Below, piece by piece: positions 1 through 9,540 of a DNA stretch of 64,000 bases. Numbering within the stretch: the first letter of the stretch is position 1; each line of letters begins with the position of its first letter. The notes under the pieces were generated by a model. It was not told the DNA's origin, did not search any database, and saw only the letters and a list, made by a program, of their open reading frames with translations. Source of the stretch: Blastocladiella emersonii ATCC 22665. Lineage: Eukaryota > Blastocladiomycota > Blastocladiomycetes > Blastocladiales > Blastocladiaceae. The translations under genes were made by a program, and so were the position numbers. The stretch spans positions 496,001-560,000 of the forward strand of contig JANHCV010000003.1 of assembly GCA_025594325.1 (NCBI GenBank), read 5' to 3'.

Positions 1-1
1 G

Positions 2-757
2 CTGGCGTTCCCCAAGGCCAAGTACGTGCCGTACGTGATCATCAGCGCCATCGCCGCCATCGCCGCGGGCCGGTGCCACGTTTTCCTCATCTGCGGCATG
101 CAGAACCTGGCCTCGCGCACGTCCTCGACCATCGCCCGCGTCCCTTTTGCCCACCAGCTGTTCCTGTGGTTCTCGGGCCTCCGCGGCGCCGTCGCCTTTG
201 CCCTCGCCGTCCAGCTCCTCGACAACCACGACCTCTCCGAGTACGCGCGCAGCACCATCTTCGGCACTGCCATCATCGTCATCGTGACCACCGTGTTCGG
301 GCTCAACATCCTGACCCCGATCCTCATCGAGAAGCTCCCCATCACCGACAGCTCCGCAGCCGCCGCGACCGCCGGTTCGGGCGGGCACGGTGGCGACGAC
401 GACGCGTCGTCCGAGGCCGGCGACGAGGCCCTCGACGAGTCCGAGATCCCGCCCGGCTTCTTCGGCTGGGCGTACCGCCTCGACCGCGACCGCATCCGCC
501 CCTTCTTCACCAACCTGCAGAACGGCGGCCGCGGGCGCACGCCCGTCGGCGGCCACGACCACGGCAGCACCGCCGCCGGCCGGTACGCGCAGGTCGGCAC
601 CGGCGAGGGGATCAACCTCGACGACCTCACGGACGGCGACGTGGTTTCGCTTACGGCGCCGCCTAGCAAGGTTGGCGACGAGTTTGGTGGGAAGAAGGAT
701 GTGGCGGAGGTCGCGGCGACGGGCGCGATCCGGAGTAACGCTGCCATGAGCGACTGA
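2..757 (+). CDS. Na+/H+ exchanger (NHE/Nhx type), C-terminal part
   Basis: The gene is cut by the window edge: the open frame runs in from base 2 to a TGA at 755-757. The first half holds the last membrane segments of the cation/proton antiporter (CPA1) fold, including the highly conserved FSGLRGAVAFALA block, then a final hydrophobic helix (IFGTAIIVIVTTVFGLNIL). About 130 residues of hydrophilic, Gly/Asp-rich cytoplasmic tail follow. This is the arrangement of eukaryotic NHE/Nhx1 exchangers, which swap luminal or extracellular protons for Na+ or K+ and set endosome/vacuole pH. Plasma-membrane versus endosomal subtype cannot be decided from this fragment. No intron is needed in the visible part. 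The family call is firm; the subtype is open. Confidence 0.85.
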   Translation: MAFPKAKYVPYVIISAIAAIAAGRCHVFLICGMQNLASRTSSTIARVPFAHQLFLWFSGLRGAVAFALAVQLLDNHDLSEYARSTIFGTAIIVIVTTVFGLNILTPILIEKLPITDSSAAAATAGSGGHGGDDDASSEAGDEALDESEIPPGFFGWAYRLDRDRIRPFFTNLQNGGRGRTPVGGHDHGSTAAGRYAQVGTGEGINLDDLTDGDVVSLTAPPSKVGDEFGGKKDVAEVAATGAIRSNAAMSD

Positions 758-1171
758 GTTGTTTTGTGTGGGCGGGCGCGAGAGGGCCGGTAGGCTGCGA
801 CGATACATGCGTTTCTGTATGCGTCGCATTGTCCTCGCCCCGTCTCGATCTGTTGAGGCCGCGGGAGGCGCGCCTCGACCTGGCACTCAACAGCGCGCGA
901 GGAACACAGCCGTGAGGCGCTAAACGACAAGCACGATGCGCTCGAGCGAACGAAGCGTTGACGCGCGCGAACAACGCAACGCGAGACGCGTCCACCTCAC
1001 CTGATGTGGTTTCAGTTCAGCCTCTCACTCCACTCCACTCCTCCTCCCTCTCGCGAGACACTCGGATTGAAGAACCGTGGTTTTTGTATTCAAATCACGC
1101 TAAAAGAAACCGAGAAACTGTACAATGGCCGCGCGCGCACGGGCGACGGCAGCCGAGGCGGGCGGGCGGGC
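758..1171. other. Convergent intergenic region
   Basis: Short 3'-to-3' spacer between the exchanger (+) and ferritin (-). It contains no convincing ORF or RNA gene and presumably holds both 3' UTRs. Confidence 0.5.
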
Positions 1172-1764
1172 CTAGTGCTCGAGCGACTTGAGCAGCTCCT
1201 GGTCCCACAGGTACAGGCCGAGGCCGTCGGCGCCGACGCGGTTGAGCTGCGTGAGCATGTCGGACAGCTTCTTGATGGCCTCGACCTGCTCGTTGAGGAA
1301 GTTGCCCTCGATGAAGTCGCAGAACTGCGGGTCCGAGTTGGAGTCGGCGAAGCCGTGCAGCTTGAGGAGCGCCTTGTTGACCTGTAGGAAGCGGACGGAC
1401 GGGATAGTTAGCGTCATGCTGGTGGGAATGTGGGCGGTGAGAAGCGACGCACCTCCTTCTCGAGGTTGAGGGTGAACTCGACCGCGTTCTTGGCCGACCC
1501 CCACTCGACCTCGGGCGCGACAATCGACTGCAGGACCACCTTGCCGCCGCGCATGTTCATGTAGTCGATCATCATCTGGGCGTGCTCGCGCTCCTCGTCG
1601 GAAGAAACTTTGAAGAACTTGGCCAGTCCAGGGAGGGCCTGATCGGCCCTCTGGAAGTAGGAATGCATGCTGAGGTAAATGTGCGACGCCTTGAGCTCCA
1701 TGTTCAGCTGGACGTTGAGCCCCTCCTCCGAGGCGGCGGCGTAGTTCTGGCGGGCGAGCGACAT
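1172..1764 (-). CDS. Ferritin heavy-chain type (ferroxidase), two exons
   Basis: Exons 1764-1453 and 1381-1172 on the minus strand give 173 residues. The donor GTGCGT follows a GAG codon and the acceptor is CTACAG, which restores the ferritin helix as ...LNLEKE/VNKALLKLHG. Ferritin cages oxidise Fe2+ and store it as ferric mineral. The heavy-chain ferroxidase residues are visible: Glu in the MELKASHIYLSM helix, the Glu/His pair in DEEREHAQMM, Glu in NAVEFTLNLEKE and Gln in FLNEQVEAI. The protein is about ten residues shorter than animal H chains and has no signal peptide, so it is probably cytosolic. Such animal-like ferritins are absent from most Dikarya but known from early-diverging fungi. 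A TATA box lies about 90 bp upstream of the ATG. Confidence 0.95.
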
Positions 1765-1840
1765 GTTGTTGATGATGGTAGATGCGTAGCAGAAGAGTGA
1801 AGTTGCTTCGTTGTGGAGAGAGAGGAGAGGGAGAGCGAGG

Positions 1841-1858
1841 GCCCGGCCGCTCTTTATA
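1841..1858 (-). promoter_or_regulatory. TATA core promoter of ferritin
   Basis: On the minus strand TATAAA (1858-1853) is followed after four bases by GGCCGGGC and then a CT-rich tract, all upstream of the ferritin ATG at 1764. The same arrangement recurs near 4379 and 34183. Confidence 0.7.
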
Positions 1859-3576
1859 CCCTCCCTCGCCTGGTCTCGGATCCGGCAACGCGGGCGCGGA
1901 TGGGCGACGGAAACACGGCAACGGCAACGGCAGCGGGGAAGCGAAGCGGCGCGCGCTGGTCATCGAGGCGGAGCGAAGTCAAGCCCTGCCGACCCCGATC
2001 ACCCCCGACCACCTTGACCCTGACAAAACGGTGCGCTCAACTCAAATTCTAACGCGACCTGGTTAGATCTCGCGTCATGGCGAGCTTCCTGACACTCGCC
2101 GCTCGTCGAACGGTGCATTTTTCGCTGAGAACGCGGCAATAATCGTCGCCGTGCGACGAAGCCGAATCAACTCACCCCGACAGAAGTGGCAGCCCGCTCA
2201 CTCGCGACGCTGACCAAGCAACACTTGGCGCCGCGTGCAAGCGCGCAATGCAGGCCAGCAAGCAAGGGATCAGGCGCAAGGAAGGGCCGATGCTGACGTG
2301 GCGAGCGGCAAGTGGCCGGAACGGATCGGATGTGTGTCGGCCCGCACAGGAAGGGCCGGAAGGAGAGGATCGTGCGAGGCGAGAATGGTGAGGACGACGC
2401 GAGAGGGGCAGGCATGAGTGGGACGGGACGAAGAGGGTCGAGGGAGAGGGTGAAGGGCGGCGCGAGGGACGAGGGACGAGCGGACGGAGGTGAGGTCCAG
2501 GTCAGGTCAGGTCGAGCTGGATCACAGGCAGGGGCGGGTCAGGCCGAGCTGGGTCGCGGGTCAGAAGCAGGACTGGATGGATGGTCGGTGGCCATGGTCG
2601 CGAGCGCCACGACTGAGAGATCTCCTCTGAACGACGCGGCCTGACGCCAAACAACTTAAGAACGCCGGGGAGAGCGCGGATGCTCGCCCGCCGCCCTCGC
2701 CACCAAGGGGACTCGACGGAGGGCTGCTGCCGGGATTCAAGGGGGGGAGTAATCCGATGGCCGTTGGCGTTATCTGATGGCCAATCAGATTGACCGTCCG
2801 CGGCCAACTCCGGCACGAGGTGGCGCAGCGCGTCTCCACTTCACCTACGCTGATGTTGGGACACTCTTTCTCCACCAGCACTGCTTCAGAGCATACGAGA
2901 CTTGATGCAACGGAGGCTCTATGATCATTGCATTTGATCGACGGCGACGGCGACGGTGTGACCGTCCGTGGAGCGGGCGATGAACGCTTTATCCCGCCCT
3001 TCGTCACTTCCTATCTCGTTCGACCACCGCAACTGCTGGACGAGAACGCAGATCAATTTGAATATGCATGGTGCGCGCGGTTCCAGCAGCTTCTCGCGGC
3101 GCCGTCAGTGCATCTCGCGGGCGTCCTGCAGGAGAAGCTCTCTGAGCTTGGATACACCGGCTCATATTCATTCGGCGTACGAGCGGCAGACGACGTGAGC
3201 ACCATCAACTTCGGCGGCAAGGAACACGGCCAAGGTTCAGGCGGGTGGAGGGCTACGAACTGCACGCTCGGCGCGCGCGGCAACGGCGTGCCTGACGTTC
3301 GGCGCGGTGACGACGATGCGACGCAGATCGTGGCCGAGGGCGAGATCGCGGTTCTGCAGTTACTCATTGACATCATCAATCCCAAGTTCGAGTAGCCCAT
3401 CAACGGACAACCGAACGAGCGAGATACATGTATGTCTCTCTCACAAAGCGAGCTCGTTTGAGCGAGATATATATATACGAAACTATGCACCCCATCATCG
3501 CGTGCCCTCCTACTGAGGCGCCACATCAGGACTAACCCGAAAGGACCCGCCGTCCTCGCTTCCGGTCGCGGCATCG

Positions 3577-3719
3577 AGGACCCCATCTTGTCGGTCCGAG
3601 CCAGCCAATGCCCCCAAACAGACCTCGAGTGCGCCGCCAACCCACTCGAAAGGCACCGCGCATCTCTTTGTCACAGGTGAGGTCAGACTACGAGGACCCT
3701 CCATCTTGTCGGTCCGAGC
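3577..3719. repeat. Short direct repeat pair
   Basis: Two near-identical copies of about 26 bp (3577-3602 and 3692-3719), both ending in CATCTTGTCGGTCCGAGC, lie about 115 bp apart in non-coding DNA. Read on the minus strand, both copies encode ARTDKM in one frame, so this may be a decayed coding duplication. Confidence 0.5.
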
Positions 3720-3879
3720 GACAATGCGGCGCGCGAGTCTTCGACACGCCACGCGCGGGGCCATGGACCGTCCATGGTACCGCCCGCGCGTGCGGCCGGC
3801 AGTTGTGGAACAGAATGCGCGCGAGCGGTGGCTACTACAGGCGAGGGAGCGTTAGTCGCCAAGCACGAAGAGGAGCGCT

Positions 3880-4260
3880 CAGAGTTGGATCCGTACCTTC
3901 GATGCGCGAAAACCAGGTCTTGATCAAGCCGTCGCAGCGCTCGAGGATGATGACGGCGTGCGAGAGCAGCCCTTGAAGGTGATGAGCTTATCGAAGCCGA
4001 CCGTCGACGAGACCGGATGGTGATGGTCTTGGCGACGCCGAATGGGTGCGAGGCCAACGTGGCGCAGGCCGCGACTTGGTGCGGTCGATCAGGTCGTCAA
4101 CGAGCAGGAGCAGGAGCAGCGCGACGCGAGCACGGGCCGATCATGGCGAGGTACTTGGCGATGCCGATGGCGCTGAAATAGCGCTTGACGAGGCTGCGGC
4201 AGCGCGCCAATGTTGATGGCCGTGGTAGACCTCGATCATGGCGACGAGGTGCTGGTGCTC
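3880..4260 (-). pseudogene. Possible decayed gene downstream of a TATA promoter
   Basis: Minus-strand DNA below a well-formed TATA box carries protein-like segments in different frames: KRYFSAIGIAKYLAMIGP, then GFDKLITFKG, then HAVIILERCDGLIKTWFSRIEG. They are separated by stops and frame changes, and the first ATG (near 4240) opens only about 30 codons. No single splice pattern that I could find joins them. I read this as a frameshifted relic, but I do not recognise the parent family. A spliced gene with unusual introns, or a non-coding transcript, remains possible. Confidence 0.3.
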
Positions 4261-4360
4261 CTTTCCCGGGCCTTGGTGGTACGTTGCAGCAAGCGAGGGT
4301 GGCGTAGGATCACAATTATGGTTGTGGATGGTTGATGAGGAAGGGGAGAGGGAGGCGGGG

Positions 4361-4379
4361 ACCCGGGCCGCGTTTTATA
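4361..4379 (-). promoter_or_regulatory. TATA core promoter of the decayed locus
   Basis: TATAAA (4379-4374) on the minus strand is followed by CGGCCCGGGT and a CT-rich tract. The layout matches the ferritin and C2-protein promoters, but no intact ORF follows. Confidence 0.6.
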
Positions 4380-4765
4380 CGGCGGACCGAGTTCAACCGT
4401 TCGCTGGACTGACTGGCGGTGCACTGCACGAGGGCGTGATATGCCGGGTTGACAGAACCGGCTCTTGGCCTCGTTCGAGCAACCGACCGGTCAGTCGCGC
4501 GCGCGAGACGCAATCGCGAGACAAAACGCGTCTCGCACTTCGCGCGTGAGTTCCACGTGATTGATACAACGCGTGATTTTTACCCCGCCCGCTTCTCACC
4601 TCAACCCCCGCACCTCACAGCTCGAGAGACAGAGAAGAGTCAACCACACGCTTTAGAAAATCAAATGAAAACCCATCAAGAACACACGCCGCGAACTTAC
4701 GAAATCCCCAAACTCTCCCCAAGATCACACACATCCTACTCTTTCTGCTTGCGCAGCGAACCGTG

Positions 4766-6816
4766 CTACGCCCGCCCGGCCGCCGCGCCATCCATGCCGT
4801 TACCGCCGCCGCCCTGCGCGGCGAGACACACGCGGATGTGGCCCGAGTGCTCGTCGTGCGACTGGAACGGGTGCAGGACGTGCATGCCGCACAGCGGGCA
4901 CTGCAGCCCGTGCACCTGCCCGCACCCGCCGGGGCACCGGCCCGTGGCCGCGTGTGTCGCGCACAGCGGCGTCGAGGCCGACGGGCTGCCGGTACCACCG
5001 GCACCGAACATGGGCGGCGCGGGACCGCCCGCTCCTGCTACCCCAAAGTGCTGGTGCGGGTGCGGTGGCGGCATCGGGTTACCCCACGGCGACGGGCCCG
5101 ACGGCCGGCGGCTGGGTGCTGCTGCTGCCGCGGCGGACGAGTGGGGCGGCGGCAGGTTGCTGTTGGACTCGACCGGCTCCATGCTGAAAATCACGTCGTC
5201 GTCGAACGCGACGGCCGAGTCGGACTTGCGCAGCTCGGACGGCGCGCTTGCCGCCGACAACGGCGCGAACCCGCGCTGCTGCTGGTGCTGCTGCTGCTGC
5301 TGCTGCTGCTGGTGCGTGCTGTACCGGCGCTGCTCCTGCGGGGTGAGCAAGTCGCTGAGCGACGCGGGCAGGATCCCCGACAGAAGCGGGTCCGCGGGGT
5401 CCTGGTCGTCGTACTCGTCGAGGTCCGTCGCGCTGTCGGCGCTGGCGAGCCCTGAGAAGTTGAGCCGCGAGGACCCGGCACCCGCAGCGAGCCGCGCCGA
5501 GCCGCGCGGGACGGACCCGTTCGCCGCGCCGCCACGCATGCTCGAAGAGGCGGTACCGGGCGACGCCGAGAAGGGCGCACCGGCGCCGGGACGACCGCCG
5601 CCGCCGAACTGCTGCGAGTCCATGCCGGCCAGCGGATCGAACCCGTGCTGCTGCGGCGCACCGCGGAGGTGCCCGTGCGACGACGACAGCGATGACGGCG
5701 GGTTGTAGTGCGCCCACCCGCCCGCGGCGCCGTTACCGCCGTTGTGCGACAGGTTTGCGGCAGAAGCGTCGGCGCCACGGTTCGGGACCGAGAGCGGGCG
5801 GCCGTTCCACGCGTTGGCGCCGGGCCCGAGCGGCGAGGTGCCGGGGCCCATGTTGTACCCGGCGTCGAGGCCGAGCGTCGACATGGAGTGGCGCTGCTGC
5901 GCGTGCGCGTGGGCGTGCGGGTGGGACGGCGCCGAGCCCGCGAGCTGCTGCTGCTGCATGAGCGCCGACTGGTTGGCGGGCGAGCGGGCAAACGGAGGAC
6001 GATGGTGGTGAAGCATCCCGCCGGCCTTGCCATGGTGTTGGTGGAACGCACCACCCGTGGCGGCGGCGTGGTGGTCCATGATATCGAGCGGGTTGGGTGT
6101 GTTGGTCGGGACGCCCGGGAACAGGTGGTGGTGGCCCGACGACTGGCTGTCGACGCTGCTCGGGTGGGCGCCGTAGCTGCCGCTCATGCTGGGCGACCGC
6201 GCGTACCCCGCGCCGTATTGATGCGGCGGGCGCAGGTGGTGCGTGTTGTTCTCGGCCATGATCGGGCGCGCGCTGGTACCGGCGCTCGGGCTGCCCGCAG
6301 AGGAGACGCCGTACGCGGGCGCGGCGGCGCCGCGGTAGGCGGGACCGCCGCCGGACGATTTGGCAGAGGCGGACCGCGCAGCGCCCGTGGAACCAGCGGC
6401 AGCGTGGCGCGGCGGGCGATCGACGTGGGCGAGCGCGCACTTGGAGCCGAACTTGCACGTGCCCTTGACGTGGTACTTGCAGATGACGGGCGCGGCCATG
6501 GCGTCGAGCGAGTGCGAGAAGGAGCAGTTGTCGCCTACACACGCCTGAGGGTAAGCGGCGCGCCCGAAACGAGGGATCACCAAGAGCGCGACGTACCAGC
6601 CGAGCACAGGCCGGCGCGAAAGAACTTGCACGGAATGTGCTGGGTCGGCGATTTGGGCCCGGCGGCGGCCGCGGGTGCGCGCTGCGTGGCGCGGTCGCGG
6701 TCGGCCGACCCAGACGCGGACGCCGACGCCGAGGTCGGGGCGGGGGCCGTGGCCGGACGCCGCGGCTCGAGCAGCGGGGCGTCCATGGCCAGCAGCTGGT
6801 GGGCAAACGACTGCAT
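4766..6816 (-). CDS. CCCH zinc-finger protein with makorin-type Cys-His module, no RING
   Basis: Exons 6816-6597 and 6534-4766 give 662 residues. The intron (62 nt, GTACGT...GTGTAG) splits the first zinc finger. Only the distal of two nearby AGs gives the correct C-x7-C-x5-C-x3-H spacing (CKFFRAGLC/SAGDNCSFSH). A second finger, CKYHVKGTCKFGSKCALAH, follows about 20 residues later. The middle ~500 residues are low complexity (Ser/Gly/Pro/His, with a poly-Gln run). Near the C-terminus a third finger (CATHAATGRC...) runs into HGLQCPLCGMHVLHP...H...C, which matches the Cys-His segment that precedes the RING in makorins. No RING follows. The likely role is RNA binding in post-transcriptional control; E3 ligase activity is not supported. 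Domains are seen; function is inferred. Confidence 0.85.
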
Positions 6817-7478
6817 GACGGTGTTGAGGTGTTGGAGGTGAATGCGGATGGAGGGAGGAGCCTCGCGAAAGGGACACGCCAAAGGAGGAGATGCTGCTGC
6901 TGCGCACACGAGACACGCCGAGGAGGGTTCGTAGTCACGCGCGGCTCTGTCTATGGAGGGGGGATGGGGGGTAACAAGAGCCGGCGGCGGGGAGGAGGCG
7001 AGCGAAGCGGTGGCAGCGGCGGGCGGGGCTTGGGCTGCTCTGCTTGTTGCTGCTGCGGGTGGAGGGAGGGGACTACGGGCAGGACGGGGGTCGCGGGTGG
7101 CGGGCACGGCACGTTCACGACGTGCGGGATGCGTTGCAGCAAGCGGGGGGCGACGGCGTCGTCGTCGGGGCGAGGTGCATCGGCGGCGGCGGCGAGCGCT
7201 CAGCACGGAGCGCGCGGATTCGCGGCACCCGCTGCCTGGCTGAGCGGACCCCCGCTGCTCGCTCGCACCGTCACCTGACCCGCATGCACCTCTGTCTCAC
7301 GTCTCGCAACTGGCTGCGCGCACACACGCGTCGCGCTGTTTCGCGTCCGAATGAACGAACGAAGCGAGTCTATTCTGGAACGGGCCGAAGCGAGATCCCC
7401 TGCACCACTGCGTCGAGCGCGAGCCCGGCCCACGCGAGCACGTCGCGGTGTCGGCCAACTTCCCCGCCACTGCCGCTG
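6817..7478 (-). other. Upstream region of the CCCH gene
   Basis: Spacer between the deacetylase stop and the CCCH start, both on the minus strand. It is rich in CT/CG tracts and probably holds the CCCH promoter and 5' UTR. I found no TATA box and no supported gene. Confidence 0.4.
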
Positions 7479-8999
7479 CTAAAACAGAAAGTTGAGGTGC
7501 ACCGCGACGAGCACCGAGACGAGCGCGGGGCCCCACGTCGTCGCGATCGCGCGCGCCGTGCCCGACACCGTGTCGTCGCTGCCCTGCGGGAGCACCATGC
7601 GCTGCACGGGCATGGGCTTGATGTTGCGGGTGGCCGAGTACACGGCGCGGCCGCGGACCCCGTAGATGCACTCGTCGAGGGACCGCACCTTGAACCCGCG
7701 CGACTTGAACAGGTCGATCATGGTCGGGAACGTGTCGACGGCCACCTTGGACGTGTCGTGCCCGAGGTAGATGAAGTGCGGGTGGCCCGGGTTGTTGCGC
7801 AGCACCGCGTCGACGATGGCCACGCTGTTCTCCGGGTCCTTGAGGTGGTCGTAGTCGAACGAGTCGACGTTCCACATGATGGCTACGGTCTGCGGTTAGC
7901 GATCGCGGCGGCGAGTGGGAGGAACGCGAGAAGACGTACCGTCCATGCTGTAGTTGCGGTAGATCTCGGACGACAGCGTCGTGATGCTGCCGTACGGCGG
8001 GCGGAGGAACCGCGGCTTCCACCCGGCCACTACACGTACCGTAGGTCAGCAACCGTTCGGCATAACCACGCATGACGGACAACGTACCCGTCTCGAAATC
8101 GAGATCAAAGCTCGCAATATCCTCGAGGATCATGGTCTGCGAGCTGCGCGAGATGTTGTAGTGCGAGTACGTGTGGCTGCCGACAATGTGGCCCTGGGCC
8201 TCCATGTCCTTGAGCAGGCCCGAGTACTGGTCGAGGTTGCTGCCGACGACAAAGAAGGTGGCCGTCACGTTGGTCGCCTTGAGCTTGGCCAGCAGCGATG
8301 CCGTGTACTGCGTCGGCCCGTCGTCGAAGGTGAACACGACGGCGCGTTCGAGCGGGTCGAGCGCGGGGCAACGCGAGTACACCTCGTCGCCCTCGACCAT
8401 GCCCACGTAATCCGAGTAGAAGGCGCAGTCCTTGGGGCACGAGAGCTCCTCGCCGACTACACGAGTCATGGGTCGCGGTCAGAGTGGGATGGGGACGATG
8501 GCACGGGAGCTGCACCGCACGCACGCACCCTCACTACACGCGACCAAGAGCGGTTAGCATCAGATGTTCGGCGCAACGGCCCCGTGTATCGCCAATCGTA
8601 CCAGAGATAGTTGCCGCACGACGGCGCCGCCTTGGCAATGGGCGAGCACGTGTTGATCGAGGTCGTGACGCACGTCTCGTTGACGGGGCCCGTGAAGCAG
8701 AGCGACGCCAGCGTCGAGTTGGCCGTCTCGCCGCACTGCCGGAACCGCTGGAAAAAGCACGTGTTGGTCTCTACACCCAAGGCACTCGTTAGCCTTCGCC
8801 CATCCTCCCGCTCAGCGACCAACGTACGGTTCGTCGGGTAGCACAGGTCCGACTTCCACGCGCTCGTCTTGCACAGCGCCGCGCACGGATCCTGCGCCGC
8901 GGCGGGCTGCACGAGGACCGCGATGGCCGCGATGGCCACGGCCGCGGCGACGGCGAGGCCCGCGGGCCACGCTGCGAGCGGTCGGTGGGTTGGATTCAT
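7479..8999 (-). CDS. Chitin deacetylase (polysaccharide deacetylase, probably GPI-anchored)
   Basis: Model of six exons: 8999-8828, 8770-8602, 8531-8527 (5 nt), 8456-8088, 8029-7940, 7882-7479, giving 402 residues. It begins with a signal peptide (AAAVAIAAIAVLVQPAAAQ), then a Cys-rich segment, then the NodB fold: TFDDGP at about 158-163, SHTYSH at 209-214 (metal-binding His), RPPYG at 248-252, the WNVDSFDY block and FIYLGHD. It removes acetyl groups from chitin to make chitosan in the wall. The C-terminus is hydrophobic (ALVSVLVAVHLNFLF), fitting a GPI-attachment signal, and PIG-Y lies nearby. The 5-nt exon TGAGG is required for phase: it joins NYL to GEELSCP as NYLCEVGEELSCP. Family certain; microexon inferred from splice sites and frame. 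Confidence 0.88.
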
Positions 9000-9540
9000 G
9001 GTAGTCTATGCGGTTGATCTAGTCTATGCGGAGAGCGCGGACGTGGGCGAGCGCGCGTCTCCGTCTTCTGTGCAAGCAAGCATCCGAGCGTGGCGGTATC
9101 ATGGCGCGCGACGCGTCGAGAAAGCGAGACGGGAGACGCGAGTGTCTCCCCTCGCTCGCGTGACGCGCCGTGTTCTGGAAGTCCTGACTCTAAATTCACG
9201 AGCGTGTGGGGCAGGCCGCGCAACTTGGTCTCGTGGCTGCAGCGCCCCAAGGGCCATGACCGAAATGAGGTAGCGAGTCATGAGGCCGCCGTTGGCCGCG
9301 ACCGATGGACGCGTCGCTCGCCGCGCGCGCGCGCAAGGACGCGCTTGAGCCGCGCGCCACGTGCCGGCGTGCGCCACCCGGCCGCTCCTCGCTTTCGACC
9401 TGCGCCACCGCCGCCATGTCACCGCGTCCCTCATCCGGCCTCCGCTGCTACGAATTTCGCGCCCCGACTGCCCGCAACGGCGCTCTTGAATAGCCATCTA
9501 CGCCACTATCTGAGCGGCCGACTCTTCGCGCCCGCCCGCC
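9000..9540. other. Divergent promoter region (deacetylase / MAPKKK)
   Basis: Head-to-head spacer of about 540 bp between the deacetylase ATG (-) and the MAPKKK ATG (+). It is expected to hold both promoters and contains no supported gene. Confidence 0.5.

Larger units (their letters stand above)
1861..4765. other. Intergenic stretch without an intact gene
   Basis: About 2.9 kb between the ferritin promoter and the CCCH gene's end. A 155-codon plus-strand ORF (2928-3395) has no recognisable domain and no clear promoter, and I do not support it as a gene. An alternating TA run lies near 3466-3477. A short direct repeat is present at 3577-3602 and 3692-3719. The 3.88-4.38 kb part looks like a decayed locus and is described separately. 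Confidence 0.5.

Noticed and set aside
2928-3395. 155-codon plus-strand ORF between ferritin and the CCCH gene
   Set aside because: No recognisable domain, no promoter or splice context, and a comparable ORF exists on the opposite strand.
4449-5708. 419-codon Cys-rich plus-strand ORF
   Set aside because: The Cys residues come from antisense Gln codons (CAG read as CTG/TGC) of the CCCH protein gene.
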